This document shows positions 32,808 to 46,502 of a stretch of 64,000 nt of DNA, piece by piece. The DNA is from Phymorhynchus buccinoides (taxonomy: Eukaryota > Mollusca > Gastropoda > Neogastropoda > Raphitomidae). The stretch lies in the NCBI GenBank assembly GCA_017654935.2, contig CM065699.1:5737632-5801631 (forward strand). Direction: 5' to 3'. Every line of letters begins with the position of its first letter. Position 1 is the first letter of the stretch. A program made the position numbers and the translations under genes. The notes beneath the pieces were generated by a model that had not been told where the DNA came from, made no database searches, and saw nothing but the letters and a program-made list of their open reading frames with translations.

Positions 32808-35800
32808 AATTCTTGCTCAGCAGCATAACTAGAACTATTCTGTACAGGAGATTTGAGAGCCAGTGTTCTCGAATCAGCATAAAGCTACGACGGTCATAGC
32901 ATGCATAGGCGCATGTTTCTGTGTTTCCGAGAACAGAGTGTTCGGTTCAAATATTCGTGTGAAATTCGCATCTCACGTCAAGCATCAGAGCTGTGCAATG
33001 AAGCTGGGCTATTTCTAGTGTGAATTATTGTGATAGGAAACGCCCCATGCTTCACAGCATGTAACACTGTTACAGTTGCGTTATATTTGCACACAGAGAG
33101 TGTCTGGTACTGGCCATTATCTGCTAGCAATCAGTTCCAATTTCATCACTTCCAAACGTCGCCCTATGGTGGGCAGTGGAACAGCTGCTACGATTTATTG
33201 TGATTTCACAACTGAATGCGCCCCACGCATTAGGGAAACGCTATTCACCATATGTGTATTGAAATTTTAGCCAAGGCCAGAGAAGTCAAGCCGGTTGGAA
33301 ACCGATACCCCGCCTGTCAGACGGCAGCGTGAGAAAGAAAGGGAGAGAGAGAGCATGGATGAGAGAGAGAGACACAGAGGGAGAGAGGGGCTATGCTTGG
33401 TGCAGCAGCTCCGTTCCTCTTCAAATTCCTCAGTTGCCATAAATATCCCTCATGCAACAGCATTCCAGAGGTTACAATAACAGAGCTTCTCTCTTCTTCA
33501 CCGTTTTCCGTTAGCTTGTACATATCTAAACCAATATGTTTTCTTTTCTTGTCTCTCTCTTTTGTCTTTCATTCCCCCTTTTTTAATTTTAATTTTACAA
33601 CCATACAGGTCCAGTAACTGATTGGCATGATTAGGTCCTTACCATAATGCTTGGCCTTATATGGCTTAAGTATTTCATAATTGTTTGTAATGACCTCTTC
33701 GCCTTTAGTTACTCAACAGTTGTGTTGAAGTGGCGAAGATAACATTGAGATTAAAGTCAGGATACGACCCCAGTGTGTAAGAATCATGTTAATTTTTTCT
33801 AAATCAAAAGTATAGACAGGTTGTCATACATGATGGGTTCTTGGGGCAACCCTTTTAATAATAGTGGACTGTCCACACTCATGTTAACGTTGTGCTTACA
33901 CACACCCCCGTCACAAACACACACGCCTACACCCCCCACAACCCTTCTTGAAAAGGGTATTTCAATGAAAGGACTAATGTGTCTTTTCCCTTCTGCATCA
34001 CGACCTGGCGTGAAGAAGCGCCATTTGTATGATGGGATGAGGATAGGGGTGGATGGGGTGGGGAGGGGTGGACGCGGGGAGATTCCTTTTCCACTTTATG
34101 CTCGGTGTCCATCTGTGTTCTACCGAGGACCCAGCATGTTTGACAATCGTGTGAAAGGTAGCACACACCTTGTTGCTTTTGACTTGCTGACAGGTTATGC
34201 ACACAAGCAGGCCTGCTTCTTTTGGTCTCCTTCTCCCAAGACCCAAACAACATGGGCAACAGCGGACCAAACGCGTACACAACGCACGCCAGTCGGTGTG
34301 AATGACATGGCAGCAGGTGCGAGAAAAACACAGACTGAAACACAAAGGTTGCTTTGTATAAGCCAAGACACGAGATGTACACCGAGCCTTACTCCGTTTC
34401 TCCGTTATAGGGCCTATTCTGTTATGTTAGCTACATGTCAGTCTGTACAAAAAATCTCACCAAGGCCCTTGTAGCCTCTATCAACTTACTGCTTTTTCAC
34501 TTTCTTGTTAGGCCTATGCACTTTTGTTTATATCTTCACTAGGTGCCATGCAAAGTTCATGAGAATTGGCAGGTCTACGAAGTAAGCTGTTTAGGTAGAG
34601 TTACTGTTTTAGCTCTTGACACCATGTTAAATGTCATTTGAAATCAGGGTCCTGTATCTGCAAATTTACTGTTTTCCCCTGTGTGTCTGTCACCATGTGT
34701 GAGTGGCAAATTGAAGTGTACCTTCTACATGTATTTATAAAGGAAATTAAGGTACGCCAGTATTGAGTAGTAATTGGAGTTATCTCCGATCAGTCTACCA
34801 GACGCGCATTGCTTTTGGTTCATAGTGTTCAAGGCCACAAAAACCTGCATGGTACCCCTTTACACACTCTCTGATGGTACACATGGTGCGGTTATTGTCT
34901 GTATTCTTGGTATCTGAAGCTCGCAGAGGAAAGAATGTGTGGGCCTGAAAATTTATGTCAGCCTAGAAATGAAATGTTCTGTAGCAAACGTTCTCCTTGC
35001 TCATGTTATTTGTCTTATAGCCAGAGACTGTTCAAATGGAGAGTCTACCTCCGTCACCACTGGCTCAGTATCGCCTTGGGCCTGTCATACCATTGCGATG
35101 TGATTTCCACTGTTTCCTTATCCCTTGTATTTTCCCCACCGTATTAACGATGTAATTAGGGCGGGGTTCCAATACTTCACGACAAGGTTTGGGGTAATAG
35201 TCTTTTTCCAAGAGCGTAAGAGTTTGACAGATTTGTTATGAACCAGTAACACAGTGTTTGTTTGGTAGGCGTTTCGCATTACAGATGCAGATTTAATTGC
35301 TACCAGCAGCGGAAAGAATGTGACCCTGACAGGGCAATTTCCTGAAATAATATCAATATTTTGGTTCTTCCTTGACACCGCCGGTGCCTTATAACTGTTT
35401 TTCAGTAACGATAGGAAATTCTATCTGTTTCTTACCTCTCTTGCCGTCAGTTCACATTTCCTCTTGGTCAATGCCTGTTTATACATGCATGTGAGTGACC
35501 TCACCCTTTTCTTCTTTTGTTATTGTTTTCCTCGTTCTTATGTCAGTGACAATAGTTTTTCTAATCTTAATGAAGTGATGTCACTTACTCGTGTCTGGTT
35601 GAGACAGGTCTTCATGTCGATGGCTCAATATATATTTATCATTGTCGTTGTCACATTTGTAGCACAACTGGTCCCACAACCGATGGTTGATTGTTTGGTT
35701 TCGTTATGAGAGTGATAGGCCTGTCATAGGCAATAACAGAAACCACCAGTGTGCAAATGACTGCGACAAAGTCACCCAGTAAAGAGAACACATAATAGGA

Positions 35801-36005
35801 GAGTGGAAAATTCCATTCTCTCCGCACTACACAGAACACCAGTCAGTAAACAAGGCCCTCGGCCTAGCCCGCACAGAGGGTGGCGATGCCACAGCAGCTA
35901 TGAATCACACGTCTTATCTGGTCGGTTGTCCAGCGCAAAACTGGTTGGCCTGGCTGCAATATCTCCTGTACAGTATAGTTCCAGTTATGCTGCTGAGCAA
36001 GAATT
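32808..36005. mobile_element. Possible second element with related inverted ends
   Basis: 32808-32853 (AATTCTTGCTCAGCAGCATA...CTGTACAGGAGAT) is mirrored at 35959-36005. The same core, CTGTACAGGAGATATTGCAG with CCAGGCCAACCAGT, appears in the left end of the preceding element (30333-30360). The 3.1 kb between has no recognised transposase. It may be an element of the same family inserted next to the first, or two solo ends. Confidence 0.4.
32866..35958. other. No gene recognised
   Basis: A GA-rich patch (33335-33390), G/C-rich patches, and a 217-codon open frame at 33821-34474 without any recognisable domain (Thr/Pro-rich start); I do not call it a gene. A possible decayed lectin-like exon at 33097-33210 is described under findings. 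Confidence 0.4.
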
Positions 36006-36009
36006 ATGA

Positions 36010-36390
36010 TTGCTGATTTTGTTATATGTGATAACATATATGTGTTTGATACTTTTGTATGATATAACTTGATTTGTTTATTACTATCTTACTATTACTG
36101 ATAATGATGAGGAGTGTCATCCTTTTGTTGATTTTATGTTTGCATGATGTGACAAAACATTTCTTTTTTTTGCCTGTACTTTAAATTCCAAAATGTCCCC
36201 ATCCTTATCCCCCTCTGTGCCTCTTCCCCCCATCCTCCCTCCCTTTTCTTCTCATTTCTGCATGTACATATATTATTTAGCTTTCTTGTTTGATTTACGT
36301 TATTTTCCCCCAGGGCTGGGTGGAAAAAAAGCATGTAACTTGCTTATCATGTTCCCTGGTTAAATAAAATTTCGTTTTCGTTTTCTCTCC
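36010..36390 (+). mobile_element. LINE 3' UTR fragment with TTTTCG tail
   Basis: Ends GGTTAAATAAAATTTCG then TTTTCGTTTTC, i.e. AATAAA plus a hexamer tail, and passes directly into (CT)n. No coding part is recognised. Confidence 0.5.
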
Positions 36391-37894
<1,504 letters not shown>

Positions 37895-37955
37895 TCACAA
37901 AATGCAAAGTTAACAAACGAAATAATAAATCCCCAAACAAAACAGTTTGTCAAAA

Positions 37956-37961
<6 letters not shown>

Positions 37962-38020
<59 letters not shown>
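37962..38020. repeat. (CT)n microsatellite
   Basis: Directly follows the Tx1/L1-like fragment (…AAAAACAATCTCTCT). Confidence 0.95.
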
Positions 38021-38024
<4 letters not shown>

Positions 38025-39580
38025 CGCGACGTCGATTCCTCAGTTTTCAAGCTTGATATCTTTCTCTAGTGGATTTCAAATTTCAGGGTGTTCGTTCTTC
38101 TTTCTTCTTAAATTCTTTCCTCCGCGATATCTCGGCGGGATTCACTGGAATAACTCTTCCAGGGGGTGGAACTCGCGACAGCGTCCACCCATCACCTCTC
38201 CTTAGGTGACATCAGTCAGGGCCTCCAGGTACACCCATGTACCGCCCAGGGGTCAGCCTGTGTACTGCAAACACATGTGGCGCCCCGATTATACATCATA
38301 ACAAAATTCATAAATGAATCTTTTAGTACTCACCCATTTATAATCATTACACATGTTCGGTTGCCACAACCTAACCATCACACATATTGAAACACCACCA
38401 CACTATAATCATCACTACATATGATTATGCGTTATTTTCACTTTTACAATATAAACTTATATTACCTGCAAACCCATGCAGACTAGCCACAATTAGGCCT
38501 GTGTGCCCCAAGCACACACAAAACAGACTCCAGCCTTCCTTCAAGAAAATAATTCAAGGAGTGAATACAAAAACAACAGTGCGAGGCCGAGACACAATTT
38601 GTGTGAGTAAAACTCTAAAAAGAACACAGGCTGTTATTACCTTTGCACGGGCAATTCATTGGGCCTCTAACTTGGTTGTACACCACAAAATAATCAAAAA
38701 CAATTTATGTTAACTATTAGCCTATTTTATACCAAAAACAATGTGCATAGTACCACACACCATGACAGGAATTCTTAAAAAAGACAACATTGACAGACAC
38801 ACGCTATTGAAACTAAGCCATATTATGATAATTGCCAAGATGTGTATAAGCATATGCAACAACAAAAAGAATCTAAACGGCCAATATCAACGATATTTGA
38901 AAAACAGTTGCAACTAAGAAAAGTATAAAAGGCATACGTGCACACACATTCACACATAATCACTTACGTATCTGCACACACACAGACACACATTCATACA
39001 TATACACTCACGGAGCACATACACACAAAATACAGCCTTAGTATAACCTTTCTTTCAAAAAGAAAGGGGCTACAGGGGAAACACGCCTCTTCGCTTTCCA
39101 TATCCCCCGCACCCTCTTGCACCCTTTCGATTTCGTTCGTGCAAGAGTATGGTGCACCGGGGGAATATAGAAAGTGAAAAGGATTAGGTCTTTCAACTTT
39201 TTCCTCGCTTTTGTTCTATTTCTATTCCTTTCTTTTTTAAGCAGATGTGTACACACGCACATACTTCTATAATACCTTGTATGACGCTTTATTGGACAAA
39301 CAGTGCGTAGTAATTGATTAATGTTCCTATTGATGGTAACAACGATGATGATAGAGTTGATAGTGTGTTAATTAATAATCAATGGTTGACATTACGGGCA
39401 TAATTGTTTTATGTTGCACATACACACACACACACACATGCGCGCGAGCACAAACGCACATAAACGCACGCATGCATGAACACACACGCACGCACGCACA
39501 CACACACACACGCACACACACACACACACACATTCTAAAATCACGATCTATGTGAAAAGACATTAAATTAAAGATTCATT

Positions 39581-39616
<36 letters not shown>

Positions 39617-39911
39617 ATGAATGATCAGTACACCAAACTCTAAGTCATACAGAAACCCAGACACTTATGTATCAGACTAAAACACTAAACTACACCGAAG
39701 AAAAATGTCCATCTTAGCTCATCACACAGACAAATGTATGAAAGATGTGAGGGGGAAAAGGGGAAAGAGAAAAAAAAAGATGTGCCGCCTCAAAAAAAAA
39801 GGGAAAAAAAAAGAAACAAAACAAAAAAGAGAGACACAAAAAAAGAAATGAAAAGAAAGGCGGGGACTGTGGAGGGTATAAAAAAAAAAGGAGACAACAA
39901 AAAAGTCAGTT
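38021..39911. other. Intron, no gene recognised
   Basis: AT-rich with CA/CGCA patches (38935-39030, 39418-39535, 39590-39612) and A-rich patches (39755-39905). The open frames here are simple-sequence artefacts. Confidence 0.5.
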
Positions 39912-40000
39912 TTTGGACCAACATACCCGTAAACTTTTTTGTTTCCATGCCTATATTCAATCTGACATTGATTATGCATCAACATGTTGGGATTCAGCTT
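39912..40000 (+). pseudogene. Short LINE RT fragment
   Basis: TTTTTGGACCAACATACCCG through CATCAACATGTTGGGATTCA matches 12843-12936 of the LINE at 10.8-13.6 kb almost base for base, with a three-base insertion. Internal fragment with no 3' tail. Confidence 0.75.
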
Positions 40001-41498
40001 CAGTAAACGATATGCAAGCATGATATTGGTGACACCCCTTTTGGTCATGGATGCTGAATGAATGAGTTCTTGCTCTCTTCTCTCCAGTTGTGTTATTGGT
40101 TGATTCTCCCAGATGGACGTTACTAAAAGCCAAGCATAATAGACACTAGGTCTTTTGTATTATTATAATGATAACCTGCTGCAGGTCTGAGATTGATTTT
40201 GTTGTGGTGATGCTATGAGTCCCTGTGCAATCAGATTAGGGCTTGGTGTCTTCCATAACAATGTGAGTTCTTTCACAATTTGTGAGAAGTTTTAATGCAA
40301 CATTTATGAAATAGCTCTTTTGTTTGGAGATTCTCCTTTGTCATTTTTGGTGAATGAATATAACATGAATATGAGGAACGTTCTGGCAGGAAACACGAAC
40401 TCTGAAATATCCACACGTGTATTCAATCATGAAAATGTGAGGTTGTAGCATTGACAAAGAGTTAGCGCTTTTGTTTTTCTTTTGATTCTAACTGTTTGAT
40501 TAATAGCTTCTCAAATTCTGGTATGATAGCATAATTGATGCACGAGCCGTACATAACGTCACATAATAATTAATGTCTGTTCCTTATGAATCCTTCAAAT
40601 GGACGCTTTGTATTGTTCAATGTGTTTCTTTTTCTGAATGTTAAGGTTTTCCAATGAATTATGCTTTACATTCACGCATACATATTTACAAACATTGATG
40701 TGCTTTGAAACAATCTCTTGAAAGGGTTGGAATTATTCAGAAAACGCAATTTACAGATATATTGATTGTGCGGGGACAGCGTCACAAGAACTGACCCCCC
40801 CCCCCCCACACCACCACCCTCCTCTCCCCTCACCCTTCCCCTCCCCCTTCCACTCAGCTCACCAGAGTTAATCCTAGATTGTAGGCTTATAAGTCTGTAT
40901 AAACAAACAAACAAAAGCTAACAATGATAACACCAAAATCTATGTCACCAAAATTATATGTTATCAATTATTGAACAGCAAGAAGAGTCATGACCTGGGC
41001 ATAGGCAGGCCCCCACAAAGTGTAAGGAGTTCAGGGCACAAACTATGGATTGCGGGTGGCTTTTTCTCTGAAGACCCGCTTTTGTCCAGCTCTCCATAGA
41101 GTTTCTTTGTATTATTAACTACTGAACAGTACGAAAACATTAACAAAGTCACCCAGAATAATTCAAAACCTAAATGTGTTCCACCTGTGGCAAACAGCAT
41201 GTGACATTACAGAAAGAATAGAACTGAAATCTGCCCGATATAGTTTTTCTTTTAGGCCGGATTCGCCCCCTCCCACAAAGGGGGTAGAGGGCTGGGACAA
41301 TATTATGAACCCTGATTTTAAGTTTGGGGTACCCTAACAAATACATCAAAACCAAAACATCAATTTTAGCAAACATATTGAGCCAGACGACATAACATCC
41401 CAGACTAATATCAGTAAATTGGTGGTATAACAGGTCTTGTAAGTCGTACCTTTTGAAGAAAAAAGTACGTTTAAGTTCTAGCCAAAAGTGCAAACAAA
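40001..41498. other. Intron, nothing recognised
   Basis: AT-rich; a C-run at 40793-40808. No coding or repeat structure that I can name. Confidence 0.5.
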
Positions 41499-41899
41499 AG
41501 ATGTGCCCCCCCCCCCCTGCATTTCTCAGTTAATTCTATTTTTTCCGTTTTTGCCTTTCTTACCAAACATAAAGCTGTATTTTATGAACCTTTTCAGCTA
41601 ATTGTCTTTTTGGAATACTAACCCCAACCCTAACCCTATCCCTATTCCCCCCCCCCTATAAGACCGAAAAACGCAATGAACCACGACTGTGACAAATGGC
41701 GCGGTGTACTGCAGTACACAGGGAGGGGGGGGGGGGGGTCCTATTAGATAATGGCCTTTACCATGACTGCAATTAATTATTGAAAAAAGATAATTAGCTA
41801 AAGTTGTTCATAAAATGCAGCTTCATGTTTGGTAAGAAAGGCAAAAACTGAAAAATGGAATTAACCGAGAAATGTAGGGGGTGGGGGGTGGCACATCTT
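41499..41899. mobile_element. Foldback element with telomere-type repeats, copy 2
   Basis: Same arms, central loop and GTACTGCAGTAC palindrome as 16864-17255. The CCCTAA part of the left arm is reduced to about three decayed units (CCCCAACCCTAACCCTATCC). In the right arm the telomere-like run is lost. Ends AGATGTGCC / GGCACATCT. Confidence 0.8.
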
Positions 41900-42061
41900 G
41901 AGCTATACCGTAAGTTTTATAGCTTTTGGTTAATTTGACTTACAGCTCACTGTGTTGCCATGGGGAAATAGAAATATCTTGTGAATAGTGTTAACGTGTA
42001 CACAAACCTTTAGGAGGTTCTATGTCAATAAGTGTCCTATTTTGCGTGCATGTTGTAACAG

Positions 42062-42304
42062 ATCCCAAAGTAGTGAAGGATTTCTACGCCCAGGTCCAGA
42101 ATAGTTCTAGAACACCCAGCTGGAACCCTTCAAAGAAGGATCGCTGTAATCACTTCAGTGGCACCCTTCGGGACAAATCACATGCTAAATTTGACTGTGA
42201 TGAACCCAGGACTGGCCGCTACTTCTTTCTTACCAGGCGAAACTCCCAGAAGGATAATGGCTTCAAACTCTGCGAACTGCAAGTCTTTGGCTATCCTATT
42301 TTTA
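42062..42304 (+). CDS. FTP domain 2, exon b (C-terminal half)
   Basis: 81 codons: PKVVKDFYAQVQNSS, KKDRCNHFSGTLRDKS, AKFDCDEPRTGRYFFLTRR and GFKLCELQVFG. TGRYFFL and LCELQVFG are the C-terminal FTP hallmarks, parallel to TGRYVTL and FCELQIWG of domain 1. In domain 1 this part is split over two exons, so the domains differ by one intron. Acceptor TGTTGTAACAG ends at 42061; donor GTAAGT at 42305; both phase 1. An upstream in-frame AG at 42012-42013 is an alternative start. A CA array begins about 55 bases after the donor. Confidence 0.88.
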
Positions 42305-42360
42305 GTAAGTATGAAAAGAACGTTTGGGGAGTTAGACAAAAATGTTGTTTTTTCAAACTA

Positions 42361-42851
<491 letters not shown>

Positions 42852-42852
<1 letters not shown>

Positions 42853-43445
42853 TGATTCAATATTTAAGATTAACGTCCTCCACCCTCTGACCACAATCAC
42901 CCAGAACGTGATTGAATAGTAGAATTTAAGTCAAAGTGACCACTGGTCATTGTCACTGACCACTGGTTATCTATATTGAACAAGGTACAAATATCACCAC
43001 AGTCGTAGTTTTGTCAAGCAGGTTCCATCCCCATCGTCAACGTATCCCCTTCATTATCCTTTATTAAAAACACTTCCTTGGGCAACATATTTGACCAAAA
43101 TGTTTTATTGTGGGGCAATTGTTATATTTTAGGCTTTAATGACGGTTTGGGGGGCTTTTACACGTTCATGACGGCTGGGGCTGTGCCGTTCGGGGTACGT
43201 CACCGGGGGCCGCTACAGTAGCTGGATTGGCCGGGCCTGAGACACGAAACGCTGGGGGAGACTTCTATTTTTTAGTTTCTTTGTTTTTGTGTTGATTTTT
43301 AGTTTGGTTTATTTTTCTTTCTGTCGCAACGCACAACGCTGTATAAGTGTCCAGTGGGACAGAGCAGCGTAGCCAGATTCAGAAAACAGCAACTGGAACC
43401 CCGGCCTCCTTGCTTTACCCTTGAAGTGTGTGTGTGTGTGAGTGT
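42852..43445. other. Intron, nothing recognised
   Basis: No coding signal. GCCGCTACAGTAGCTGG-type GC-rich text near 43150-43260 may be an old repeat. Confidence 0.4.
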
Positions 43446-43580
43446 GTCAAGTCAAGTCAAGTCAAAATCATCTTTATTGAGGGTTAAAGAGTAAGCTGAC
43501 AAAGTTTTTTTCATCCTGCCCTCATATAACAAAGAAACACATCAATCAAAAATCTATTAAAAAATTACATATTTACAGGA
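43446..43580 (-). mobile_element. LINE 3' end with TTGAC pentamer tail
   Basis: On the minus strand: CCTCAATAAAGATGATTTTG then GACTT repeats running into (AC)n. A polyadenylation signal plus pentamer tail is typical of CR1/L2/RTE-type ends. No coding part. Confidence 0.55.
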
Positions 43581-43626
43581 ACACCGTGGGTCTGTGTACA
43601 ATAATCAACCGTGCACTAATGAATAA

Positions 43627-43870
43627 ATGTGTGTGTGTGTGTGCGTGTGTGTGTGCGTGCGTGCGTGTGTGCGTGTGCGTGTGTGCGTGCGTGCGTGCGC
43701 GTGCGTGCGCGTATCTGTGTGTGTGTGTGTGTGTGTCTGTCTGTGTGTCTGTGTGTGTGTGTCTGTGTGTGTGTCTGTGTGTGTGTGTGTGTGTGCGCGC
43801 GCGCGCGCACGCGCGTGTGTGTGTGCGCGCGCGCGCGTGTACGTGTACGTGTGCATGTGCGTGTGTGTGA
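43627..43870. repeat. (GT)n/(GC)n microsatellite
   Basis: GT with GC and CT interruptions; ends about 15 bases before the acceptor of EB exon 1. Confidence 0.95.
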
Positions 43871-43884
43871 TCACGCGATTCCAG

Positions 43885-43968
43885 CGCTAGAGAACCAGGA
43901 AAGGTGTTACTCCGGGGACGTGGGAAGACAGTGTTTAGAAGGCTCCATCTGTACAGAAAGCCGCTGCA
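43885..43968 (+). CDS. EB-like cysteine module 1
   Basis: 28 codons: [16 protein letters not shown] then [12 protein letters not shown]. Four cysteines spaced C-x8-C-x5-C-x4-C resemble EB modules, short disulfide repeats of invertebrate extracellular proteins. Acceptor CGATTCCAG ends at 43884; donor GTGAGC at 43969; phase 1 on both sides, 84 nt. The three other EB-like exons have near-identical length and phase and end with Cys plus one base before the donor. Confidence 0.75.
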
Positions 43969-44029
43969 GTGAGCCCCATGTCTGTCGGCCTCTCAGCCTC
44001 ATCTGACTTGATCGATGCATTTCATTTAA

Positions 44030-44269
44030 CCCTTTCACCGCCAAAGTCGCATTTTAGCACCACAGTGATTTAACACCCATGTCACTAAAAGGCATCAAAT
44101 TGGGGTCTATTATCCAATGACCCTAGATTGTCTTAGTTTGGGGAAGTAAGGATAGACCTTATTTTATAGATGTCACTGAAGAATCCCCAATACTGAGGAT
44201 GGATTTTGTTCTCTACCCAGGTAAAATTAATGGACATTTTGGGCTGAAATATGGCTGGCGGTGAAAGGG
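44030..44269. mobile_element. piggyBac-type MITE, copy 2 (240 bp)
   Basis: TTAA at 44026-44029 and 44270-44273; ends CCCTTTCACCGCCA / TGGCGGTGAAAGGG. Alignable with 29988-30224 over its whole length (for instance CACCCATGTCAC, AAAAGGCAT, GTAAGGATAG). Confidence 0.85.
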
Positions 44270-44342
44270 TTAAAGTCTGTTCGCAACAATGGTGATACGA
44301 GGTTTAATAAGAAATCATGAATTAAAGCCAAGTGATATAGTG

Positions 44343-44391
44343 TGTGTATGTGTAGGAGTATGTGTGTGTGTGTGTTTTGTTGTTTGTTGTG

Positions 44392-44440
<49 letters not shown>

Positions 44441-44555
44441 CTTCTTCTTCTTCTTCTTCTTCTTCTTCTTCTTCTTCTTTTCTTCTTCTTCTTCTTCTTC
44501 TTCAGTTTAACGTCCTTCCACTAAAAGGGATTCAGACAATGTGCATGTGTGTGTC

Positions 44556-44645
<90 letters not shown>

Positions 44646-44712
44646 GTGTGCGTGTGTGCGTGTGAGTGTGCGTGCGTGCGTGCGCGCACGCGCAGGCATG
44701 TGTGTGTGTCTG
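44343..44712. repeat. (GT)n, (TTG)n, (TTC)n, (GT)n compound microsatellite
   Basis: Four simple arrays in a row. No gene. Confidence 0.95.
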
Positions 44713-45327
44713 TCTGTCTGGCTGACTGGCTGGCTATCAGTATATAAGAAGATGAAAAAATGACTGCAGTACCTTTTGGAGTAACGTAAAAATGGTAGGT
44801 ATAAAAAACAAGGTACCTGTGAAAAGGAGAAACTTCAACGTTTCGTGCCCTAGGCACTTAGTCATGAAGTGAAGACAGCAAAGTTGGCAGGTTGTAGATC
44901 TTCCTCTTGTGAGCATAGTTCAAAATCAGCCCAAAGGTCAGTGGGAGAGAAATAGTGGGGGTAGTGGAAAAATAGTGTGATTACAGTTTATGAGGGTAGA
45001 AGAGCAAAAGGGTACATGGGCAACAAGTGAGGTAGGGGGAGGGGAGGGGGGGGAGAGGGGTGTAGATGGCTGTTGGAGAGGCAGAGGGAAAGTGGGGTGT
45101 GTTGGAAAAACAGCATTGGGGGGTAGGGGGGTGAAGGGGGATGGGAATGGGGGTTGATGAAATGGAACAATGTTTATTCCCTGTAGATCCAATAAACCAA
45201 TGTAGATTGTAGGCTTTATCAGTATATATGTCCGTGTTGGAGGCATTACTCACTGCAACCTAATTACCTACTGCGTTTTTCCTTTAAACCCCCCCCCCAC
45301 CCCCCCACCCCTGCTGTGTGTTAACAG
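44713..45327. other. Intron, G-run-rich
   Basis: G-rich patch (45030-45150) and a C-run (45288-45312) serving as polypyrimidine tract before the next exon. Confidence 0.5.
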
Positions 45328-45405
45328 AAGCCCAGCTGGACAGTCCCTGTGAAGTCGATGATGACTGCGTGGACAATAATATGATCTGTGAGAAAGAAAA
45401 GTGCA
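45328..45405 (+). CDS. EB-like cysteine module 2
   Basis: 26 codons: AQLDSPCEVDDDCVDNNMIC then EKEKC. Cysteines C-x5-C-x6-C-x4-C. Acceptor TGTGTTAACAG ends at 45327; donor GTAAGT at 45406; phase 1 both sides. Strong splice sites and conserved layout make this a convincing exon despite its size. Confidence 0.8.
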
Positions 45406-45524
45406 GTAAGTCGGCCATAATAGTCCTCACTCTCGTTTCAGGGCTCCAGATTATTCGCACTCTTATGAAAGATGTTTTTGTTAAAAGTACATGTATCACA
45501 AAACATGACACGAACTAGTACATT

Positions 45525-45785
45525 TAAAAAAAATAATAATGCTTATATAGCGCATAATCTTGCAAAGCAACTCAATGCGCATTTCACTCACCTTGCGTGC
45601 AAAGAAGTTGTACAAATCTAGTACAGAGAAGTTATTTTTAAGACGATCAGTCACTAACTCGCAAGTTTTACTTTTCTAACCGAGTTGTTCAATACTGGAA
45701 TAATTTGTTAACTAACATTAAGGCTGCACCTAACATAAATATATTCAAAAAATCTTCTGGACAAAGACACAATGATGTCAAATTT
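45525..45785 (+). pseudogene. LINE RT 3' fragment
   Basis: FSNRVVQYWNNLLTNIKAAP followed by NINIFKKSSG (45672-45763) is the conserved last block of CR1/jockey-like RTs (RVVxxWNxLPxxVVxAPSxxxFKxxLD). Nearby TAATGCTTATATAGCGCATA resembles the end of other LINE copies. Broken. Confidence 0.55.
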
Positions 45786-45840
45786 TTATACTACTTTCGA
45801 TTAATAAAAAAAAAGTCAATTCCATATTTTTGTTAAATGT

Positions 45841-46270
45841 TATATACTGGTCTCCAAAATGTAAGGGCCGGAAGAACGATCTTCTCTCTTCTGTCTTGGA
45901 GGCATGCTTATTGAGAGCTCTGGTTGCCGCCCTTAAATACACATTCGTGTCTAACTTTTGCTCAGCAGTGTTCACTACAGTCATGCCTTGCACGTGCAAT
46001 AGGCAAGAAACCTGCATCAGCCCTGATTCTTCAGCGAAAAGAGACCAAACTTTCGTGAAATTCTCGTGAATTTGCCACATTTTAAGCGTACCTGAAAACG
46101 CTGTTGCTGTACTGCAATGTCTGCAAAACTGGTTCAGGCACGTGCAACAGGAAGGAAAGTTATTGAGTAGGCTAAGTTTGGCCATTTTCTTCATTGTTGT
46201 CTTAGTGTACAATAAATAGATATCAAGCTACTGAAAACAGAAGCTGGCCCATAACTTTTGGAGACCAGTA
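45841..46270. mobile_element. Tc1/mariner-type MITE (about 430 bp)
   Basis: Inverted ends TATACTGGTCTCCAAAA (45841) and TTTTGGAGACCAGTATA (to 46270), consistent with a TA target duplication. The match extends into AAGGGCC/GGCCCAT. The interior has no transposase. Confidence 0.7.
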
Positions 46271-46364
46271 TAGTTTAGCTGTAGAAAACAAGCCACCTTG
46301 AAACAAATCAAAGTCACAAACTAGAAAGGGCGTAAAAGGGCCGCGAGGCCCACTTCTAGCCCTA

Positions 46365-46502
<138 letters not shown>

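Noticed and set aside
33821..34474. 217-codon open frame
   Set aside because: No domain, low-complexity start, competing frames on the other strand, in repeat-rich intron.
38200..38290. Candidate EB-like exon (DISQGLQVHPCTAQGSACVL)
   Set aside because: Only two cysteines, poor polypyrimidine tract and no donor in phase.
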